Assembly: GCA_959347315.1 (NCBI GenBank)
Contig: OY365810.1
Coordinates: 21,543,835 to 21,607,834, forward strand
Length of the DNA: 64,000 nucleotides
Direction: 5' to 3'
Source: Bimastos eiseni
Lineage: Eukaryota > Annelida > Clitellata > Crassiclitellata > Lumbricidae
The notes under the pieces are model-generated. The model worked only from the letters and a program-made list of their open reading frames with translations, searched no databases and had not been told where the DNA came from. The first letter of the stretch is position 1. Every line of letters begins with the position of its first letter. Both the position numbers and the translations under genes were made by a program. Shown here in pieces: positions 52,476 to 63,391 of this stretch.

Positions 52476-53061
52476 ACTGTGTATAGATTTTTCTGACCGC
52501 ATAAACACGTTTTTAATACAACGTACGCTCATCTAGTGCCAATCAGATAAATAAATAAAAATAATTTATATAATAATAAACGAGAGTGATCAAACTATGT
52601 AGGCCCTATTAGAATCCTACTCCTCTATGTTGCTGTTGTTGATATAGACAAACACACACACACACTTAAATACTGTAGTTATTAACTGGTAGTTATAACT
52701 ATAACTTCAATTTTTTTACTGATTGTGATTGGATGTTTTAAAAACGTGCCACAAGTGGCTGTAAGCCCAAGTAGCTATCATCTTGTAGGTCGCTGCCTTC
52801 TGCCTTTCCATTCCTCTTCTGCCACGAAGAGAAGCTACTCTTCCGAACAGTGTCCGAGAGTGGTAGGAGCCTGTAGGGAAGTATCGAGCCATGGTCCTCT
52901 GGAGTGCCGTGACGCGACAAAAACGACCGTCACAGGAAAACACGCCACCTGCCGAAAGAAGTAATGATAAGTAATTCATATGTTCACACCCTACAGCGAA
53001 AGAAAATTATGCGTTACCAACAAACTCAAAAGTAGGCTTAAGATACAACAAACGGTGTGTA

Positions 53062-53202
<141 letters not shown>

Positions 53203-53254
53203 GCACGCACGCACACAAACACACACACTTAAATACTGTAGTTATTAGCTGGTA

Positions 53255-53385
53255 GTTATAACTACTATAGAAGAAGTAGTTGCCTTGTAGTTATAACTAG
53301 TTTTTAAGAAGTAGTTTACATAAGTAGTTATGACTACTTTTATCAAGTAGTTTTAAGTTAACTATAATATTTCGCATTAACTACA
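53255..53385. repeat. Repeated palindrome TAGTTATAACTA
   Basis: TAGTTATAACTA and near copies (GTAGTTATGACTAC, AAGTAGTT) recur about six times. Confidence 0.8.
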
Positions 53386-53639
53386 TTTTTCCTATTTACT
53401 AGTTCAGTCTCACGAGAATTTCTGTTATTTCACAACAAACATGGACGTTGCCCATAATAATCTCATGAGTAAATTCGCCATGTAATTGTTTCATTAAATG
53501 TGCGTATACTATTGTGAGGAATTGGGTTCCTCTCAGAACTATAGAGAAAGCCTAAGGCATTATGCCTGTTTAACGGCATTCGGTTGCTATTAAGGAACTG
53601 AACATGCCGCTACAGTCATCGGTGACAAGTAAGGAGACT

Positions 53640-53895
53640 GCTAGACTTAAGTTTAGAATGGAAAGCCCTGGGTGACGGATAGGGGAGCTTGGAACAGATG
53701 GTGTTGAATGACGAGCAGTGATGGTGGAGGAACTTAAAATGTACGGAATTCAGGAGGCAGGTCGTTCCAGAGCCGTGGTACGGCGTTGGGTATGGCTCAG
53801 TAGGAGAACTTGAGATGAGAGGTGACTGGGGTCGAGTAAGGGTAAGACTGGACAACGATCGGGAAGAGCAGGCTGGCTGATGAAGAGTTGCCAGT
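53640..53895 (-). pseudogene. CR1/L2-like LINE C-terminal fragment
   Basis: AAGTTTAGAATGGAAAGCCC, AATTCAGGAGGCAGGTCGTT and CCAGAGCCG match 42690-42830. On the minus strand this is the LWNDLPPEFRAF to AFHSKLK segment. Confidence 0.75.
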
Positions 53896-53898
53896 TTT

Positions 53899-54662
53899 GG
53901 GCACGAGACCAAAAACTCAATACCAAGACCGAGACTGAGAGGTCCAAGACCAAGACCGAGTGGTCCGAGACCAAGACCAAGACTATTTTTTTTATAAACA
54001 ATTCAATTTATTAAGACGCTAAAACGGAATAACACTTAGGCTAATACATAAATGCTATTGCTGAAGAATACTAATTTTAATAATGGTAGATTAACGAGTA
54101 GATTAACGTTCCGTTTGAAAGTACCACGGAAACCTGAATTATAGGTTGAGTGTTTGCACGTTGCCGACCATATAATTATTAGATTGTTTCAAAACCTTGA
54201 AATTTGTGAAAGCAAAGTTTGAAATGGCTGGTTCCTATGCATATGCATTTTTTCTTTCTGTCCATAGTAATATGTTTATAAAGATCTATTAGATTGGTCA
54301 GCACGCCATAGATCGATGACAATCGCGTAGGGCCTAAACATTCGGTGTCTCAAATAATCCAAAATAACCAACAAATATTGAAAAAATTGCTCTGATACGG
54401 CAAATGACCAAGAACGCTGACCCAAGACAGAGACCAATCCCAAGACCGTTCCTTTAAGACCAAGACCAAGACCGATGGTCCGAGAACGCTAATTTAAGAC
54501 TGAGACCAATACCAAGACCGTTCCCTTAAGACCAAGACCGACGCATTCGAGACCAATGGTCCGAGACCAAGACTAAGACCGATGCGTTCGAGACCATGCA
54601 AGACCAAGACCGCAGTTTTCCGGTTTCGAGACCAAGACCGTGGTCTCGAGACCATATCTCTG
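53899..54662 (-). mobile_element. GGTCTTGG-rich repeat, copy 2 (inverted)
   Basis: The minus strand starts CAGAGATATGGTCTCGAGACC and follows copy 1 to about 54140. Beyond that the copy continues to 53899, where GACCAAGACC units return. Confidence 0.75.
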
Positions 54663-54669
54663 AAGTTCG

Positions 54670-56330
54670 CAAAGGTATTTTGGCTGATTATTTGAATTTA
54701 TTATATAGTGCCATATAATCGCAAGATCGGATTTGACGGCGGAGATCGGACGAATTGACTGTCTCCTATTCATTCATTACGAACATTTTTAATGGTTCAA
54801 TTTCTCATCCAGAGGATCTCCAGAAATTTAAAAACATAAGCTGTAGGGAGCTAAGTCAGGCAAAGTGGCGAATCTGTAACAGATATAAACGATATTTGTT
54901 ATCTGGATAAGAATAAAATGTGTGAAACAAGGTGTGTGTGTGTTTGAGTTTTGACAGAAAACATGTACTTAGGAAATGTTAGGTGGGATCTCATGGTTGA
55001 GATTCAGGATCTTAGATCCGAAGAGATACGGCTGAATTTAACTACTGACAGAAGCACAATACACAATCCATTGTGAGACAAAGAACCAGCGCAGAACACC
55101 CAACGTAGGCTGGTCCAAGTCTTGCCAGAGCAGAATAACTCGTTTTGTTCTACCATCGCCCTCTGGTGAACAATAAATAGAGTACATTGACTAAACCCAG
55201 TGACAGAGTTTATTTAGATATATTTCCACAGAACATTTAAAGGACTTCTCAACAGTGCTGAATGATGGGTAGCCAATTCTTTGAAAACGGAGAACGGTTG
55301 AGGACACAAGATCGCTATACAAAACGTGAACATTGGCTCACATTGTAATCTATGGATGAACCCAGTTTGAATTTCAAGCCGAGTCCGAGTTTTAAGAGTT
55401 GAATTTTGCCCAGTCCATGTTTAGAATATTTAGTCTCCTTCTCTTGACGTTTAGATTGGCAGTTTGCACAACTTTAATGAATTATTTAGTTTTACCTTAG
55501 TTAACACTAGGAAGTAGTAACTTGTAAGCACTAACAGTGTATTTAGTTAGGTCGATTGTCATTTCATAAATAGAAATAACAGTATTCTGTACTTTTAGTT
55601 ACGTTGATTGTCATTTTGTAAATAAAAAAAATAAAAAGATTAACTCATGGACCCATTGTTCCTCCGAGTACAAATTTCGCCGAGTACCAAGAAAACTGAA
55701 CCCAGCCGAGTTTTGGTTCATCCCTATTCCAATCTGATTGAAATCTGCATTTTGTGGGACAGTTTCCTGACTGGTTTACAGGCATAGTTTTTAACATCTA
55801 TGAGTTCAAGACTTACTGAGGCTGTCACAATTGCTTAATGCCTATGATGAAATATTCTGGTATGAATTATGCATGGAGGACATTATCAAATGCAAGTGTA
55901 TTGTTCAGTTTTTTATCCTGACAAAATCCATTCTGACAATACAAGGTACCTTAGAGTCCTTAGAAATGCTACAGTCTCTATATTTATGACAGTCCACCAA
56001 ACTCCATAAAGAGTTCTAAGGTCATTATGACATCATTTTCAATCTGAAATCAAAAGCAGTTATATGAGTTCCTTACCACAAGTCTGCCCCCATTGTTGTT
56101 GACATGTGATACTCAAAACAGAAATCAGTGCATAGGTGTCATATATTATATATTTCATACAAGCTTCAAGAATAAACTCTGATAATAGGAAAATTATTGC
56201 TCAGAGTCACAAACCACAGCAACAATAGAAATTTTAATAAAATGTTCAATAATAATAATAATAATGTATCATACATAACTGAAAGGAAGAAAGTAAACAA
56301 TGAAATTTAAGACGCTTCCTAGTTACAGCT
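54670..56330. other. No gene recognised; 3' flank of the SLBP-like gene
   Basis: AT-rich sequence. A CCGAGTxCCGAG-like motif pair at 55375-55400 and 55665-55710 hints at a decayed short element. Confidence 0.4.
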
Positions 56331-56334
56331 TTCA

Positions 56335-56614
56335 TCACACACAAAAATCATCAGGCTTTTCGGCTTTAACCACAACATCACCTACTGAAGTGTCGTCATC
56401 ACTACTTTCAGCTTTCATAGTCACAGAGCTTTCAACTGAATGCAACTCAGATCCATCCTCAGTTTTGACTGTGGCTGAAGAGAGGAGGACAGAAGGAAAT
56501 TCTGAGTCATAGTCACAGACATCCAAGTCTTCTTTGATTTCTGTCTTACATGCACTTATAGCTTCAGTGGCTTCTGTAGTCATTGAACTCTCACATGTTG
56601 ATCCCAGCTTCAAA
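56335..56614 (-). CDS. SLBP: SLBP-like gene, last exon (acidic tail with repeated psi-K-x-E motifs)
   Basis: The acceptor is gttttttatttcag; the first base completes a Ser codon with the AG left by the previous exon. The exon encodes 92 whole codons rich in Ser, Glu, Asp and Thr, ending KPDDFCV and a TGA. IKED, VKTE, MKAE and VKAE are spaced along it and each fits the SUMO-acceptor pattern (hydrophobic-Lys-x-Glu/Asp). Vertebrate SLBP also ends in an acidic Ser-rich tail, but a row of psi-K-x-E motifs is not something I know from it. No clear AATAAA signal lies close downstream. Confidence 0.72.
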
Positions 56615-59600
56615 CTGAAATAAAAAACAGAAAGAAGTCTGTAGTCCTTCATTCAGTCTTGTATGCTGGTGATTTGGACGAGTACTGGTCAGCATATAAA
56701 ATAAAACTAATTAAAATAACAGTAATAAAAGTACTTCTGTTAATACTACCACCACAACTACTACTATCACCACTGCTATTACCAAAACAACTGGTATTTA
56801 ATAATAAAATAGAACAGAAATATTATGAAGTAATTTGTCATGAAGTGAACTTTTCCTGTAATGTTTGTAGGCAGCAATGCTATAATGATTGCCATTATAT
56901 AAATAGTTTATATAATCAACTGATTTTAACTCAAAAACACAACTAAATATTCTTTTCTAACAAACTCAGCAGACAAACAAAGAGAAACGTCAGTGAACCT
57001 GAATTACACGTCCCATATCCCGTGTATTCACATACAAAGTTCAGCGGTCAAAGTGTTAAAGTACAGCCTGATATTGCGCCAAATATCAACTTGACAAGAA
57101 GTGGCGAAGTTATTATGAAGCCTGCTTAGGATGGACAAATATCAACCAGAGATTAGTCAGACATAGATGACATGATGTTGTGAGGACTGTCTGTTGACAG
57201 TTGTTTATAGGGGCAAGTAGTGCTAGAAAGCCTTCATCAGCGTAGAGCTGTATCAATCAATCAGCAACACTCGTAACCAGGGAAAATCATAAGAACAATC
57301 AGTATCATCAGTATCGACATAAATAATCAGTACAATGTAAACCAATTTACCTTAGTTTTTGTGGCTCACCACCTGCCAGATGATGTAAGAAGACTATTTA
57401 CTGGTGTATCATTGTTCATCTACTTACATCTGGCTGTGACTATTTATTTATTCTGAAATTTGATATTGCCCTTCTTCCAACATTTTTTGCTGAGCAGTGC
57501 ACAAACATGATTTCATGATTGTGACTAGTCACAATCATGAATAATATTAGGTTTATGTTTTGGAAAACAACATAATAAACTATACAAATAATGAAACAAT
57601 CGGTTTCATAATCGGTAGTTAGGTCAATTTAATAATCTGCAAAAGTGATATTGGCACAGTTCTACTTCATTGTGCAGCCACACAATAGAAATGTATTGTC
57701 TTCTAAAAATATCTACCTTCTTCCGCAGCTGTCTGTTGGTTCCCATGCATGTAGTTGCTTTTTCCATGTCCGTACTAATGTGTCAAAACCACGACGGCTG
57801 TAACTGCGGTATATATCCGGTGTTCGAGGATGATACTTAGTTCGTTTGTGTCTGAGAGAAATTGAAAGTCAAACAAAACAACGACAGTTGAGTTCGATGG
57901 CATAAATACATACTTAAAGTATGCAGTCAACAATTGACCCTCGAAGATATATGCTATGTGAAACCAAGTGCAGACCCTGAGGTAGAGCAATCTTTAAGCA
58001 GATTCCACATAATGGCTGAAACCAAGAAACTTGTGCGATTTGTACAGGGCTGTTAACTATACCGGAAAAAAGTATTACAATGGCAATACCAGCACTTCCT
58101 AATTAAAGTATTACGATACCAAGACCAATGCTTAGTCTTAAGAGCATTGTGATACAAATACTTTTGATAGGCTTGCTGAATTCGCTCTTAGCACACTTCA
58201 CCGATAATTATGAAGAATTTATCGCGAAATTGCTTGAGACAATGGCAATGCATATGAAGTAACCTACATGCAAGCTGTTCGAAACCGTCGTTCGGATAAA
58301 TGCAAAATTACACTATGTTCCCAAAGTGATTAACTTGACAGGCTATAAAGGTTAACAAACGGCACAAGAACTGCAGCTTACCTAAATACTGACTTGTTCC
58401 ACACATTATCATTAGCATGCATGGCTTGGCTTCCATGCTGAATCAAACTACATGTTTGGTGAATTGCTGACGAATTTTGTCGTTTTGTATTTTCGTTTAT
58501 TGGAGAAAAAAATATCGCTGTCAAAACGCAGCAGCGACTGGTGCTTTTGGAAAGGAGATATCGAAGAGAAAGAAAGAACAGAATGACTCAGCTGTAGATG
58601 GAGAAGAAATTGAAATTGGGCTGGAGGAGTTTTGACTGAGGAGTTGGGTTATGCTTTCCAAACAAATGAGGGATAAATGATTTGGAATGAACTAGCAAGG
58701 ACTAAAATCTCTTCTTCACTAGAGCTAAAGAGGATTGACATTTATTTGCAGCAGATTTAATGGGAGAATTGCATTTAATCACGATCATATTAGTACATGT
58801 GTTCAAGACATTGACAGAAATAATTGAAGAAAATTTCTTTTGCCATAAATATATATAAACAATATGGCTTAGTACCTTGGAACAACTCGATTGTATCGAT
58901 GATAGCATTCCAAAACCTTTCCATACTGAATTTGCTTCTTCCGTCTTGCTATAATAGCCTGAACTTCTTTAGTATCGAGTTCACTTTCACTAAATCTTGG
59001 TGTTGCTGACATTCTAATTTTTCTACAACAGTAACATAAAGTAGTGTAATGAATGCAAACAATTCATGAACATACAATATCATGCTACAGTAAGAATCAA
59101 AAACCGTCATAGAAAGAAAAAAATACTAATGTGTCAAGACTCCCTTCCTCTGCTTTGGCAGCATGTTACAGGATAGTTGATAAGTTTATTTAAAGACCCA
59201 TTCATAAAAAGAGATGCCTAGTGTCAACACGCTAGAGGCTGGCTGCAGCTATTTATATCAGCGGCCATAGGGTCCTACGTGTCAAAACTGCCACCCTAGG
59301 AAGTTGTCTGTTTGCACACATGAAACTGCATATTTTCAGACATTACCCTTAGTTGACTGCTTTTACTACCTATCTATGAATTTAATATGGCACCCCTTCA
59401 AGACAACTACTCAGAGGTGCTCCTGATCCAGGCCCGAGCAAAAAGGACAGATTTAGGTGCCGATGAAAAGCATTAGAAGGCATCCTGGGTAGGGAGTGAA
59501 TGGCCAAAGGGAGCTGTGGGACCAGCAACGGCGAACGCCCTGGACTGTGCCATGGTAGTGTGGGCAATAGGCATAAAGAGATCATGCATCTACTGGGTAG

Positions 59601-61323
59601 ATTTCACTACCTAGATTGAAGTTGGAAAAAAATTTGAAGTTCAGAATCATCCACTAACTTTGATTCAGTTGTTGAGTCACTACCAAGCGAACTGGGATTT
59701 GACATTATAGAGTCCTGACGCACATGTGATGAAGTACATATCTGTACTGAAATGTCTTCAAGCTCTTTGTTCAACTTTTCAGGACATAACCTGGAAATGA
59801 ACATAGTACAAGATGTCTCACCACTTACTGACCATGTCTTCCAACTATGCTGCAATAAATCTTCCAAGAGTCTGGCAATCGCAAGAAAAAAGTACCATAT
59901 ATACTTGCCGTAAGTCCCATAATGTGTATAACTTGTCCTCAGAGCACCTTTCGTCATTAACTTGCAGACAAGCTCCTAGGTCAAAGCTATTTGTAAAGCT
60001 ACTGACTCAGAGCGACTACTTGATACTTTGCTAATTGCTTTAGTCGTGGTCTCTTGAGTTTTTGCTTAAACGAAGGCATCAACCATTTACAAAACAGAGT
60101 AATTCAATTAAACCCATATATATTAGCAAAAAGAATTCCTTCGAGGAGAATGAGATATAATGACAAACAAAAGAAACACTTTAGATCAGTGATTCCCAAC
60201 CTGAGGCCCACGAGCCAAACGTGGCCCACCAGGCCTCAAAAAGTGGCCCTCAACCTATCAAATGTATAATAAATATACATGCAAAAATGAATATTTGACA
60301 GAATAATTACTTTCTATTAAAAATAATTATATTCGTTTTGATATTTTTTACTAAATTCTAAAATAATTAAACAAGAATTTATCCACGTGTAGGCCTAATT
60401 TGATTTTACTCTAAGAAAAAAATCTGTTAAAATTTAAAATAATTATTTTTAACCTTGTGGCCCATCATGTCCAGCAGTCATGCAAGGCATCATCTAATTT
60501 ACAAATAGTACTGAAACATGGACGAATATGTCATCCATGCTATAAATAAATTTCCATGATTAGGCTACGTAGGATACATGGCATTCACTAGCTGGATACA
60601 CTGGTGTTAAGAATGAAGCTAATCGATCTGATCAACTATTAATCGTACAATAGAACAATCGTGCAATCTCTCGATCTCTTACCCACAAAGCCGCAGTTAC
60701 TTTAGTAGGCTACACACTCTTGTCACTAATTTCATTTGTTGCCGAAGCTAAATAAAAGTGGCCCTAAGTTGAGAAAGGTTGGGAATGACTGGTTCAGAAG
60801 GACACTTGTCTTGTAGTTTAGAATTCGCCAACCTTCGATATAACAACTGTCATATGCATCATCTGAAGGCTGAGCTAATGTTTATATGCAAATCAAAATT
60901 CAATTCCAGGCAAAGCTGGACTGTAAGACTAGCTTTCTATAAAAATGAACTTCAGATTTTCACATGAAATGTAAAAAGGCCGGCTCATAATACAAACAAT
61001 TCATTGTAATGATTGTACCAGACATGTATCTCAAAGACAAAAACTTCAGAACAGATTACATATAAGCACCAGACATTACAAAAGACTGAAAAGATTGGGG
61101 ATAATAATTATATTCACTCACCTCTTTATCAAATAACTTGATTTTGGAGCTTAGTTAAAAAGGCCACAAAGATGCAAGCAATGTAATAATTAACTCTTCT
61201 AATATAATTATGGTAACGAACTCACCCATTATATTCTGTTTCAAAGTCTGAGTGCTGCTGTTCTGCTGCCAATTCTTCCAGTTCAACCATCTCAGACCAC
61301 TTTCTACTTACTGATGACACCAT
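56335..61323 (-). CDS. SLBP: SLBP-like histone mRNA hairpin-binding protein gene, five visible coding exons, frame broken once
   Basis: Exons on the minus strand are 61226-61330 (candidate ATG at 61323), 59659-59790, 58876-59023, 57717-57851 and 56335-56614 (stop TGA at 56335). All introns start GT and end AG, and codon phases agree at each junction. Ignoring one extra base near 58977, the joined frame is about 263 residues, close to human SLBP (about 270). The RNA-binding domain lies across exons 3 and 4: RRKKQIQYGK, then a VVPR junction, HPRTPDIY, YSRRGFDTLVRTW, and KQLHAWEP. Known SLBPs share RRQKQI-YGK, VPR, HP-TPNK, YSRR and LH-W/Y-DP at these places. The family binds the stem-loop of replication-dependent histone mRNA and acts in its processing, export and translation. 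The N-terminal RKWSEMVELEE resembles the SLIP1-binding DWASAVEEDE region of vertebrate SLBP. The C-terminus is an acidic tail. An upstream exon is possible because exon 1 opens after an AG acceptor. The extra base means this is a pseudogene, a sequencing or assembly error, or a recoded gene. Confidence 0.82.
57448..57505 (-). mobile_element. SINE 3' fragment in SLBP-like intron
   Basis: CTGAAATTTGATATTGCCCT and TCTTCCAACATTTTTTGCTG match the 3' end of the SINE at 13498 and 63818. Confidence 0.75.
57717..57851 (-). CDS. SLBP: SLBP-like gene, fourth visible exon (core of RNA-binding domain)
   Basis: The acceptor is tttctctcag and the donor is AGAAG|gtagat. The exon codes for 44 whole codons plus split codons at both ends, with no stop. 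HPRTPDIYRSYSRRGFDTLV and then RTWKKQLHAWEP align directly with the SLBP core. The Arg-Arg pair, the Trp and the His before the Trp-Glu-Pro are all kept. The signature TPNK is TPDI: the phosphorylatable Thr and the Pro remain, but Asn-Lys is replaced by Asp-Ile. Confidence 0.85.
58876..59023 (-). CDS. SLBP: SLBP-like gene, third visible exon (start of RNA-binding domain) with a frame break
   Basis: The exon follows the acceptor ttactgttgtag and ends at CCAAG|gtactaag. Entering in phase from the previous exon it reads KIRMSATPRFSESET and then reaches TAA at 58971-58969. Moving one base forward at about 58977 restores DTKEVQAIIARRKKQIQYGK, followed by a YHRYN-VVP stretch, the first half of the SLBP RNA-binding domain. 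Family members have an E-T-D triplet just before this point, so one surplus base in ACTCGAT explains the break. The exit phase agrees with the next exon. Confidence 0.75.
59395..59590 (-). pseudogene. Non-LTR reverse transcriptase C-terminal remnant in SLBP-like intron
   Basis: The minus strand reads AQSRAFAVAGPTA, then HSLP, and later KSVLFARAW, resembling the RSFAVAGPxxWNxLP...LKTHLFxRAW end of non-LTR reverse transcriptases. Two stops interrupt it. Confidence 0.55.
59659..59790 (-). CDS. SLBP: SLBP-like gene, second visible exon
   Basis: The acceptor is tcatttccag and the donor is TCAAA|gttagt. The first base completes a Gly codon with the GG left by the previous exon. Only this frame is open. 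It encodes a linker beginning LCPEKLNKELED and ending in a Ser-rich SLGSDSTTES segment, similar in character to the SSGSSDSKES linker of vertebrate SLBP. A second possible donor, TCTAG|gtagtg at 59611, has the same phase but a poorer match, and would add 16 residues. Confidence 0.72.
60187..60791. mobile_element. hAT (Charlie-like) non-autonomous element in SLBP-like intron
   Basis: Termini CAGTGATTCCCAACCT and (reverse complement) CAGTCATTCCCAACCT differ at one base. Flanking octamers are CTTTAGAT and GTTCAGAA, both close to the nTCTAGAn preference of Charlie-type hAT elements. GTGGCCC blocks lie near both ends. Confidence 0.82.
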
Positions 61324-61330
61324 TTCTGAA
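61226..61330 (-). CDS. SLBP: SLBP-like gene, first visible exon
   Basis: The exon follows the acceptor ttctttgcag and ends at the donor GG|gtgagt. The ATG at 61323 has A at -3 and G at +4, a good start context. It codes for 32 residues plus two bases, including RKWSEMVELEELAAEQQ, which resembles the region of vertebrate SLBP just after the S-phase degron. The frame is also open for the two codons between the acceptor and the ATG, so translation may begin in an unseen upstream exon; otherwise the exon carries a short 5' UTR piece. Confidence 0.72.
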
Positions 61331-61485
61331 CTGCAAAGAAGTAGAAACAAACACCAGCTGTTAACCAACCACTTGGTCTTGTACTAATGCACTTCTCAAA
61401 GAAATGCTTTTGTACCTCAAGTGTGCAACTTCGAGAAAACTTTTGAACAAGGCGTATCATTTACACAGATTTCTGCAAATATTTA

Positions 61486-61997
61486 TGTCACATTGGGGCA
61501 CGAGGCCCAAATGTGGGCCCGCTTTCGATATTATGAACAACAGATGACTGACCTCCGACCTCCCCTAGTCAACCGAAACAAGGGCGGCGATGACCTCTGA
61601 CATTACGCCGTGACCCACTGTACCATCACCCGCATCTGACCACGCTGGCTGTTTTCGCCAACAACGAGAGTTATGAGTTGTGAAAACCACGCGGGTCACA
61701 ACGACCATCAACAACAACCCTCCGAACCATAATCGTTGAATGAAGGGGACCAGTGGAGGGCACGCTTGATCGAGGGCCCAGTCAAATAAATAGGGTGTTG
61801 ACATGACCCGGCAGAGTTGTATATAAACTAGAATGAAGGCGACAGCAGGAAGGCTTCCGAGGCTTCCGGAAGAGATGATGCTGCCCCTGTCTACCAGTGG
61901 ACCCGGTGACGCATCATCAGGGCACTGCGGAATCAGTGCAAGATACGGACAAGCAACACTTTTGCTAGGTTCAGAACAGAAGTCATCTAGACAGTCA
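61486..61997 (+). mobile_element. Possible solo LTR
   Basis: Starts TGTCACATTGGGGCACGAGG and could end ACAGTCA, giving a TG...CA unit of 512 bp. Flanks are ATTTA and ATTTT (4 of 5). A TATATAAA box lies at about 61820 in a GC-richer setting, as in LTR promoters. No second LTR or primer-binding site is visible. Confidence 0.45.
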
Positions 61998-62075
61998 ATT
62001 TTACTCTAACTATATTTTAAGAACAAGTTTTAACTATGTACACATCGTTTTCTCTACATTAAATTTATATATATT

Positions 62076-63391
62076 CAGCGGCGTAGCAAGGCAAACTGTC
62101 GCCTGAGGCGAAGGCACAAAATGCCGCCCCTGTCTATTATTTCTATCACTTTATTCTTGTGTATATCCCAGGATATGCACGAGGGATGATAGGCATAAGA
62201 CGCTTGTTTTGAGTGTTTTAATTATATACATTATGATTATTCTATTTAGTAGGCCTATTCAATTCATTGTACAGTACTGTTAGTAACAGCATCATCCTGC
62301 ACTGTCAAAATTAAAACAGTTTTACTAATTAAAATGAGTTATCATTTGAGATAAGAATAAGAAAAGATAAAAAGATAGTATTAATTAAGAAACAAAACAT
62401 TTATAAAGCAAACAAAAAAGCAAGCCTCACAAAAAAGTTGCTACAAGTCTTGCGAGCTAAAAAGTTCACATAAAATTAAAATGAAGCAGTAAAATGTTAT
62501 TCTTTCTCTCTACATATTGAAAAGAATTAAAGAAAGTCCTAAATAATATCACTTAATCATGATAGGACTATAGTAAAGTATAGTTATTAGAATAGACTAG
62601 CTACTGGTAAATTATCATACAGATTACGGATGCGGTATAGTTTCATACTTTCATTCCCAATAAAATATTAAACAGCATGGGCATAATGTCTAAATTCTTT
62701 TTGAGCCATGTCTATCAGGGTCGGTTCCTGGCATAGGCAACATAAGAAGTAGCCCAGGGCGCCAAACTTTAGGAGCGCCAAATTTTAGGGGCGCCGAATT
62801 TTAAGGATAATAATGTAAAGTTTCAGGAATATATTTTGTGATGATACAAAAAGAAATTTATAATTTTTCTAATTAAAAGCTAGTTTTTAACTAATTCCAT
62901 TTCCAACAACGATATTCAATTTCTTACCACCTCAGTGAACATCCCGCTCTTTCCCAATTAATTTTCATTTGCCAGAATAGTCTATATATTATGACCAAAA
63001 AATTTTTATGTGCCCTGTGCAGTGTGTGCCCGACCCAATATTTTCTCACATCTTATTGCCTATGCAACAGGAGTGGGGTGCTCTTATATAGATGACTGCT
63101 TAGGGCGCCAAATTACCTGACAACTGCTCTGATGTCTATAAACATTAGGTGCCATTCGATCATTTCAATGGTACATGTATTTCAGTATATTGTAGGCCTA
63201 TGTGTTAGTTTTAAGTCGAGAAAAACCTAAAAAAGCATTGTGCCAGGTTTAGACAAGGGCAAAAAGAATCTTGTAGCATCCAACTTTACAAATATAATTT
63301 TTTATTCAGTTTTTTCCCGAAAATGCCGCCCCTAGGACAAGTGCCGCCTGGGGCGGTTTGTCCCCCTCACACCCCCGTCGCTACGCCACAG
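62076..63391. mobile_element. hAT-type non-autonomous element, host of a nested insertion
   Basis: Ends CAGCGGCGTAGC and (reverse complement of right end) CTGTGGCGTAGC, with a perfect 8-bp duplication TATATATT at 62068-62075 and 63392-63399. Both subterminal parts carry GCCGCCCC and GCCTG-GGCG blocks. No transposase frame is present. Confidence 0.88.
62716..63131. mobile_element. Nested 416-bp hAT-like element
   Basis: Starts CAGGGTCGG and ends GCTCTG (CAGAGC in reverse), flanked by a perfect 8-bp duplication ATGTCTAT (62708-62715, 63132-63139). Blocks AGGGCGCCAAA near both ends lie in the same orientation, and GCATAGGCAA has an inverted partner TTGCCTATGC near 63055. Confidence 0.82.

Noticed and set aside
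56335..56652. Start codon at 56652 for the last SLBP-like exon
   Set aside because: It lies in the intron; the acceptor at 56615-56616 and phase match the previous exon.
59607..59957. A 116-codon minus-strand frame starting at 59957
   Set aside because: Only its later part is an exon of the SLBP-like gene; the start lies in the intron upstream of the acceptor at 59791.
61565..61804. 79-codon minus-strand frame as an upstream SLBP exon
   Set aside because: It has no SLBP-like residues, no good donor before its stop, and sits in the possible LTR.
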